Shown here piece by piece: positions 60,801-64,000 of a stretch of DNA of 64,000 nt. The notes under the pieces are model-generated. The model was not told the origin of the DNA. It saw only the letters and a list, made by a program, of their open reading frames with translations, and made no database searches. Position 1 is the stretch's first letter. Every line of letters begins with the position of its first letter. The stretch is from Streptomyces sp. NBC_01754 (GTDB lineage: Bacteria > Actinomycetota > Actinomycetes > Streptomycetales > Streptomycetaceae). Made by a program: the position numbers and the translations under genes. Where the stretch lies: contig NZ_CP109132.1 of assembly GCF_035918015.1 (NCBI RefSeq), positions 7,564,001-7,628,000 of the forward strand. The letters run 5' to 3'.

Positions 60801-62466
60801 GGTCCCGCCCGCGTCGATCACGAACATGCTGGCCGTCGTGGAAGCACTGCGGCACAACGACGTCCAGGCACCGGTCTGGTGGATCACGTCCGGCGGCGTC
60901 GCCGTCGCCGACGGCGAGCCGGTCGACGCCGACCAGGCACAGGCCTGGGGACTCGGCCGGGTGGCAGGGCTCGAACTCCCCGGACTGTGGGGCGGTCTGA
61001 TCGATGTCGACGCCACCACCGCAGACGACCACCTCGTCGAGATCCTGGCCTCCGGCATCGAGGACCAGGTCGCGCTGCGGCCGACGGGCACGTTCGTCCG
61101 GCGGCTGGCGCGCGCCGGCGGCGTACCGGCAGGCGAGTGGCGAGGGCGCGGCACGGTGCTGATCACCGGCGGCACCGGAGGGCTCGGCGGCCAAGTGGCA
61201 CGGTGGCTCGCGAAGTCCGGAGCCGAGCGGCTGGTCCTGGTCTCGCGGCGGGGCCCCGCGGCACCGGGCGCCGACCGGCTCGTGACCGAGCTGGAGAACG
61301 CCGGGGCCGCGGTGTCGGTCCTCGCGGGCGACATCGGGGACCGCGAGTTCGTGCGATCGGTCGTCGACCGGTACCCCCTCTCAGGGGTGATCCACGCGGC
61401 CGGCGTGGGCGACCCGACCCCGCTGGCCACCTCGGGCCCGGAGGATTTCGCGCGGGTCATGGCCGCGAAGGCCGACGGTGCCCGCCTGCTGGACGAGACA
61501 CTGGGGGACACCCCCCTGGACTTCTTCGTCCTCTTCTCCTCGATCGCCGGGGTCTGGGGCAGCGGCGGGCAAGGCGCCTACGCGGCGGCGAACACGTATC
61601 TGGACGCACTCGTGAGCAACCGGCGCGCACGAGGTGCCGTGGCGACATCGGTGTCCTGGGGCCCGTGGGCCGGTGAAGGAATGGCCGGCGGGGCCGAGGC
61701 GGCGGACTACCTCCGGCGCCGCGGCCTGCGGGCGATGGCACCCGAGTCGGCCGTACGCGGGCTGGGCCGGGCGCTGCTCACCGGCGACGGGTGGGTGACG
61801 GTCGCCGATGTCGACTGGGCCGCGTTCCTCCCGGCGTTCAGTGCCGGCCGGGAACGTCCGCTGCTCCAGGACATCCCCGAGGTCGCGCAACTGACAGCGC
61901 CCTCCCCGGCGGCGGACGACGCGCTCACCGCCCGTCTACGCGACCGGCTCGCCGCCCTGGACACCGACGAGCGGGAAACCGCGCTCGTCGGCCTCGTGCA
62001 GGAGCACGCCGCCGCCGTGCTGGGCTACCCCGCCCCCGACGCCGTGGCCGCCGACAAGGCCTTCCGCGACCTCGGATTCGACTCCCTCACCGCCGTCGAA
62101 CTGCGCAACCGGCTGGCCGCGGCGACCGGCCTGCACCTGCCCGCGACGCTGCTGTTCGACTACCCCAGCGCACGTGCCGTCGCCGGTCATCTGGGGGCCG
62201 GGATGTTCCCGGACAGAGGCGAGGAGATCGACGAGGAACGCGCAGCGGCCATACGCCGCGCCCTGCGGAGGATCCCGTTGTCCCGCCTGGCCGACGCCGG
62301 CCTCATCGCCCCGCTGCTGCGTCTCGCCGAGGACGACTTCCCGGGCGACGGGACGGACCCGGACCCGGACATCCAGGATTCGCTCGACTCCATGGACGGC
62401 GAGAGCCTGCTCAGGCTCGCCCTCGGCGGCTCGGAGTCGGATGGACAGACAGATCGAGGAGCTTGA
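57868..62466 (+). CDS. One-module type I PKS: KS-AT(mal)-KR-ACP
   Basis: This is a 1532-residue single-module extension PKS. The start follows from the ribosome binding site and the standard N-terminal docking coiled coil ([11 protein letters not shown]), 17 nt after the preceding stop; an open frame upstream of it is only a shadow. The predicted product step is a malonate extension with an L-hydroxyl. The C-terminal tail (about 1440-1532) is not the type seen in the other genes: it has [13 protein letters not shown] followed by a short acidic segment with [14 protein letters not shown]. That form belongs to another docking class and matches the N-terminal type of the next gene, which begins one base after this stop. 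Unlike all other DH-less modules here, it lacks the post-AT dimerisation element. Confidence 0.95.
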   Translation: MANEEELLRYLRQAATDLRDARQDLRELDERTREPIAIVGMACRYPGGVASPDDLWRLVDGRGDGMSLFPADRGWDLGQPAADRPRQAGFLHDAGRFDAAFFGISPREALVMDPQQRLLLETSWEAMESAGFGPATLHGSRTGVYVGQMYHDYLVGAAELPAGSEAYLATGTAGSAASGRVAYSFGLEGPAVTVDTACSSSLVALHLACQALRAGECDLALAGGVTVMATPEVFGAFSVEQGLAPDGRCKSFAAAADGMGWSEGVGILLVERLSDAQRNGHRILAVVRGSAVNQDGASSGLTAPNGPSQQRVIRQALANARLTPADVDVVEAHGTGTRLGDPIEAQALLATYGQERGGRGPLWLGSVKSNIAHTQAAAGVAGVIKMVLALRHGVLPATLHVDAPSSEVDWSAGEVALLTEARPWPREDGDRPRRAAVSAFGISGTNAHVILEQEPETEPAEVSPTAPRPDTVPWVVSAKSEDALRAQIERLRSFVAERPELDPVDVGWSLATTRAALEHRAVVTGDTVVAAGAAGDGRLAFLFTGQGSQRAGMGLELYERFPVFAEAFDTVCARLDVRLERPLREVLTDGVDLDRTMWAQAGLFTLEVALYRLVESWGVTPDVLLGHSLGEIVAAHVSGILSLDDACTLVAERGRLMQALPAGGGMLAVQATEADVADSGLDIAAVNGPKSLVLSGDAEAIGRYTARCAEQGRRVSVLTVSHAFHSALMEPMLDEFATVLAGLTYHPARIPVVSNLTGAVAEPGLMQDPDYWLKQIRRTVRFADGVATAAELGVTRYLELGPDGVLSAMAQDALGDALFAPVLRKDRDGTGTALTAIGRLWAAGAGVDWPAVFTGWGGRAVDLPTYAFRHQLYWPKPSAGSVTDSWRYTVVWKPVTPASVAATLSGVWLALLPGGTKHPEVAVRCLRALADAGARVITVPADGPGLRERVAEALAEGGEPTGLLSFAGLTPGAGPDAPVPPASITNMLAVVEALRHNDVQAPVWWITSGGVAVADGEPVDADQAQAWGLGRVAGLELPGLWGGLIDVDATTADDHLVEILASGIEDQVALRPTGTFVRRLARAGGVPAGEWRGRGTVLITGGTGGLGGQVARWLAKSGAERLVLVSRRGPAAPGADRLVTELENAGAAVSVLAGDIGDREFVRSVVDRYPLSGVIHAAGVGDPTPLATSGPEDFARVMAAKADGARLLDETLGDTPLDFFVLFSSIAGVWGSGGQGAYAAANTYLDALVSNRRARGAVATSVSWGPWAGEGMAGGAEAADYLRRRGLRAMAPESAVRGLGRALLTGDGWVTVADVDWAAFLPAFSAGRERPLLQDIPEVAQLTAPSPAADDALTARLRDRLAALDTDERETALVGLVQEHAAAVLGYPAPDAVAADKAFRDLGFDSLTAVELRNRLAAATGLHLPATLLFDYPSARAVAGHLGAGMFPDRGEEIDEERAAAIRRALRRIPLSRLADAGLIAPLLRLAEDDFPGDGTDPDPDIQDSLDSMDGESLLRLALGGSESDGQTDRGA
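57967..62200 (+). other. Module 13: KS-AT(malonyl)-KR(A1)-ACP
   Basis: The KS has C198, with NIAHT at the His motif. The AT has S628 in GHSLGE and HAFH at 722, and its DNA closely resembles the malonyl ATs of the left arm. The KR starts near 1095, has Tyr1238 with Trp1230 before it, and GVGDPTP in place of LDD, so it is A-type. The ACP serine is S1406. Confidence 0.92.
62456..62461 (+). promoter_or_regulatory. Ribosome binding site inside the upstream gene's last codons
   Basis: GAGGAG ends 6 nt before ATG 62468. With only one base between the two genes, translation is probably coupled. Confidence 0.7.
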
Positions 62467-62467
62467 G

Positions 62468-64000
62468 ATGGCCGCCGCCTCCACGGAGGACTACGTCAAG
62501 GCACTGCGTACTTCTCTGAAGGAGGCAGAACGGCTGCGGGCGGAGAACCGCGAACTCACCGCAGCCGCGCGCGAGCCCATCGCGATCGTGTCCATGGCGT
62601 GCCGGTACCCGGGCGGGGTCCGGTCACCGGAGGAGCTCTGGGAACTGGTCTCCGCCGGCACGGACGCCATCACCCCGTTCCCCACCGACCGCGGGTGGCA
62701 CCTCGACGCCACCGGTGCGGCCCTCGGCCCGGCCGACGAGGCCGCGTCCGGCGGGTTCCTCGACGGGGCCGGCCGGTTCGACCCCGGCTTCTTCGACATC
62801 TCCCCGCGCGAAGCCCTGGCCATGGACCCCCAGCAGCGGCTGCTGCTGGAGACCTCCTGGGAGGCGTTCGAACGCGCCGGGATCCTCCCGCCCCGGCTGA
62901 AGGGCAGCCGCACGGGCGTCTTCGTCGGCGCGGCCCCCTCCGGCTACGGAATCGGCTTGCAGCCGACCGACGCCGGGCAGGCCTACGCCATGGCCGGCGG
63001 CGCCACAAGCGTCCTGTCCGGCCGGGTCTCCTACGTGTTCGGCCTGGTCGGCCCGGCCGTCACCGTCGACACGGCCTGCTCCTCGTCCCTGGTCGCCATG
63101 CACCTGGCCAGCCAGGCACTGCGGGCCGGCGAGTGTTCGCTGGCCCTGGCCGGCGGTGTCACCGTCATCGCCGCCCCGGACGTGTTCGGGGCCTTCAGCG
63201 TCGAACAGGGTCTGGCCGCGGACGGCCGCTGCAAGTCGTTCGCCGCCGCCGCCGACGGGACCGGCTGGTCCGAGGGCGTCGGTCTGGTGCTGTTGGAGCG
63301 GCTGTCCGACGCCCGGCGCAACGGGCATCGGGTTCTCGCCGTGCTGCGCGGAAGCGCCATCAACCAGGACGGTGCGAGCAACGGCCTGACGGCACCGAAC
63401 GGTCCGTCGCAGCAGCGAGTGATCCACCAGGCCCTGACCAACGCCCGCCTCACGACCGCCGACGTGGACGCGGTGGAGGCGCACGGGACCGGGACCCGGC
63501 TGGGCGACCCGATCGAGGCCCAGGCACTGCTGGCGACCTACGGCCAGGACCGCGACGATGCCGAGCCGCTGTGGCTGGGCTCGGTCAAGTCGAACATCGG
63601 GCACACCCAGTCCGCGGCGGGTGTCGCGGGCGTGATCAAGATGGTCATGGCGATGCAGCGCGGTGCGCTGCCCACGACGCTGCACGTGGACGCACCGTCA
63701 CCGCAGGTGGACTGGTCCACCGGAGCGGTGCGACTGCTGACCGAGGCACGTCCGTGGCCTGAGGTGGACCGTCCGCGGCGGGCGGGTGTGTCGTCGTTCG
63801 GGATCAGCGGGACCAACGCACACGTCATCGTCGAGCAGGCCCCCGGGACCGCCGAGGAGAAGCCCGCCACCGGGCCGACGGCGCTTCGGCCCGAGTCGGT
63901 GCCGTGGGTGGTGTCGGCGAAGTCCGAGGACGCGTTGCGGGCGCAGACCGAGCGGCTGCGGTCGTTCGTCGCCGAACGGCCTGAGCTGGATCCGGTGGAC
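62468..64000 (+). CDS. Modular type I PKS, 3'-truncated: docking domain, KS and start of KS-AT linker
   Basis: The frame is open to the window end (511 residues visible). Residues 1-35 are a docking coiled coil of a different class from the other PKSs here ([17 protein letters not shown], then ENREL), followed by a KS that begins EPIAIVSM, with Ser where the others have Gly. This pairs with the distinctive C-terminal tail of the preceding gene. The KS is complete, with C204 in TACSSS, EAHGTGT and NIGHT all present, so it should elongate. The window ends in the KS-AT linker ([12 protein letters not shown]), before any AT, so extender choice and reduction level are unknown. The KS-AT linker DNA closely matches that of the one-module gene and the left-arm genes. 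Confidence 0.95.
   Translation, partial: MAAASTEDYVKALRTSLKEAERLRAENRELTAAAREPIAIVSMACRYPGGVRSPEELWELVSAGTDAITPFPTDRGWHLDATGAALGPADEAASGGFLDGAGRFDPGFFDISPREALAMDPQQRLLLETSWEAFERAGILPPRLKGSRTGVFVGAAPSGYGIGLQPTDAGQAYAMAGGATSVLSGRVSYVFGLVGPAVTVDTACSSSLVAMHLASQALRAGECSLALAGGVTVIAAPDVFGAFSVEQGLAADGRCKSFAAAADGTGWSEGVGLVLLERLSDARRNGHRVLAVLRGSAINQDGASNGLTAPNGPSQQRVIHQALTNARLTTADVDAVEAHGTGTRLGDPIEAQALLATYGQDRDDAEPLWLGSVKSNIGHTQSAAGVAGVIKMVMAMQRGALPTTLHVDAPSPQVDWSTGAVRLLTEARPWPEVDRPRRAGVSSFGISGTNAHVIVEQAPGTAEEKPATGPTALRPESVPWVVSAKSEDALRAQTERLRSFVAERPELDPVD
62573..64000 (+). other. Module 14 (partial): KS
   Basis: This is a KS domain with intact Cys-His-His and part of the KS-AT linker. GLVGPAV replaces the usual GLEGPAV just before the active-site strand. 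Downstream domains lie outside the window. Confidence 0.93.

Overview
The window is one continuous block of a giant modular type I polyketide synthase (PKS) locus. The very high GC content (by eye about 70% or more), the strong G/C bias at codon third positions and the docking-domain styles point to an actinomycete, most likely Streptomyces or a close relative. No ribosomal or species-diagnostic gene is present, so genus is an inference. Apart from one cytochrome P450, every gene encodes an assembly-line PKS. There are twelve complete extension modules and two partial ones, cut by the window ends.

Left arm (3-39732, plus strand): three consecutive PKS genes. The first is cut at its 5' end and opens inside an enoylreductase (ER-KR-ACP), followed by a methylmalonyl DH-KR module and a malonyl KR module. 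The second holds a malonyl KR module and a malonyl DH-KR module. The third holds malonyl-KR, methylmalonyl-KR, malonyl-KR and malonyl-(dead KR) modules and ends in a thioesterase, so it is the terminal protein of the line. If these proteins act in genome order, the carboxyl end of the product is a 3-oxo, 5-hydroxy, 6-methyl, 7-hydroxy, 9-hydroxy, 10-ene, 13-hydroxy, 15-hydroxy, 16-methyl-16-ene acyl chain, which could close a 3,7-hemiketal.

Middle (39733-41347): a 169 bp convergent gap with inverted repeats, a minus-strand cytochrome P450 (404 aa, probably a tailoring oxidase), and a 231 bp divergent intergenic region that probably drives both the P450 and the second PKS operon.

Right arm (41348-64000, plus strand): a three-module PKS (malonyl DH-ER-KR; an AT with an unusual GAAH motif plus KR; methylmalonyl DH-KR), a one-module PKS (malonyl-KR) and the start of a third PKS, cut at 64000 just after its KS. 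These proteins make an earlier part of the chain; no loading module or KSQ lies in the window.

The most interesting signals are evolutionary and mechanistic. Long near-identical internal repeats are consistent with recent module duplication and gene conversion. They include what looks like a natural AT swap, in which a methylmalonyl AT cassette sits in an otherwise malonyl-type module with breakpoints in the KS-AT linker and at the post-AT LPTYAFQ motif. Other signals are a dead KR directly before the thioesterase, two carrier proteins with altered GxDSL motifs, an AT with a non-canonical specificity motif, a DH-less module lacking the usual dimerisation element, and a switch of docking-domain class within the right-hand operon. 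I do not recognise the product and give no gene symbols.
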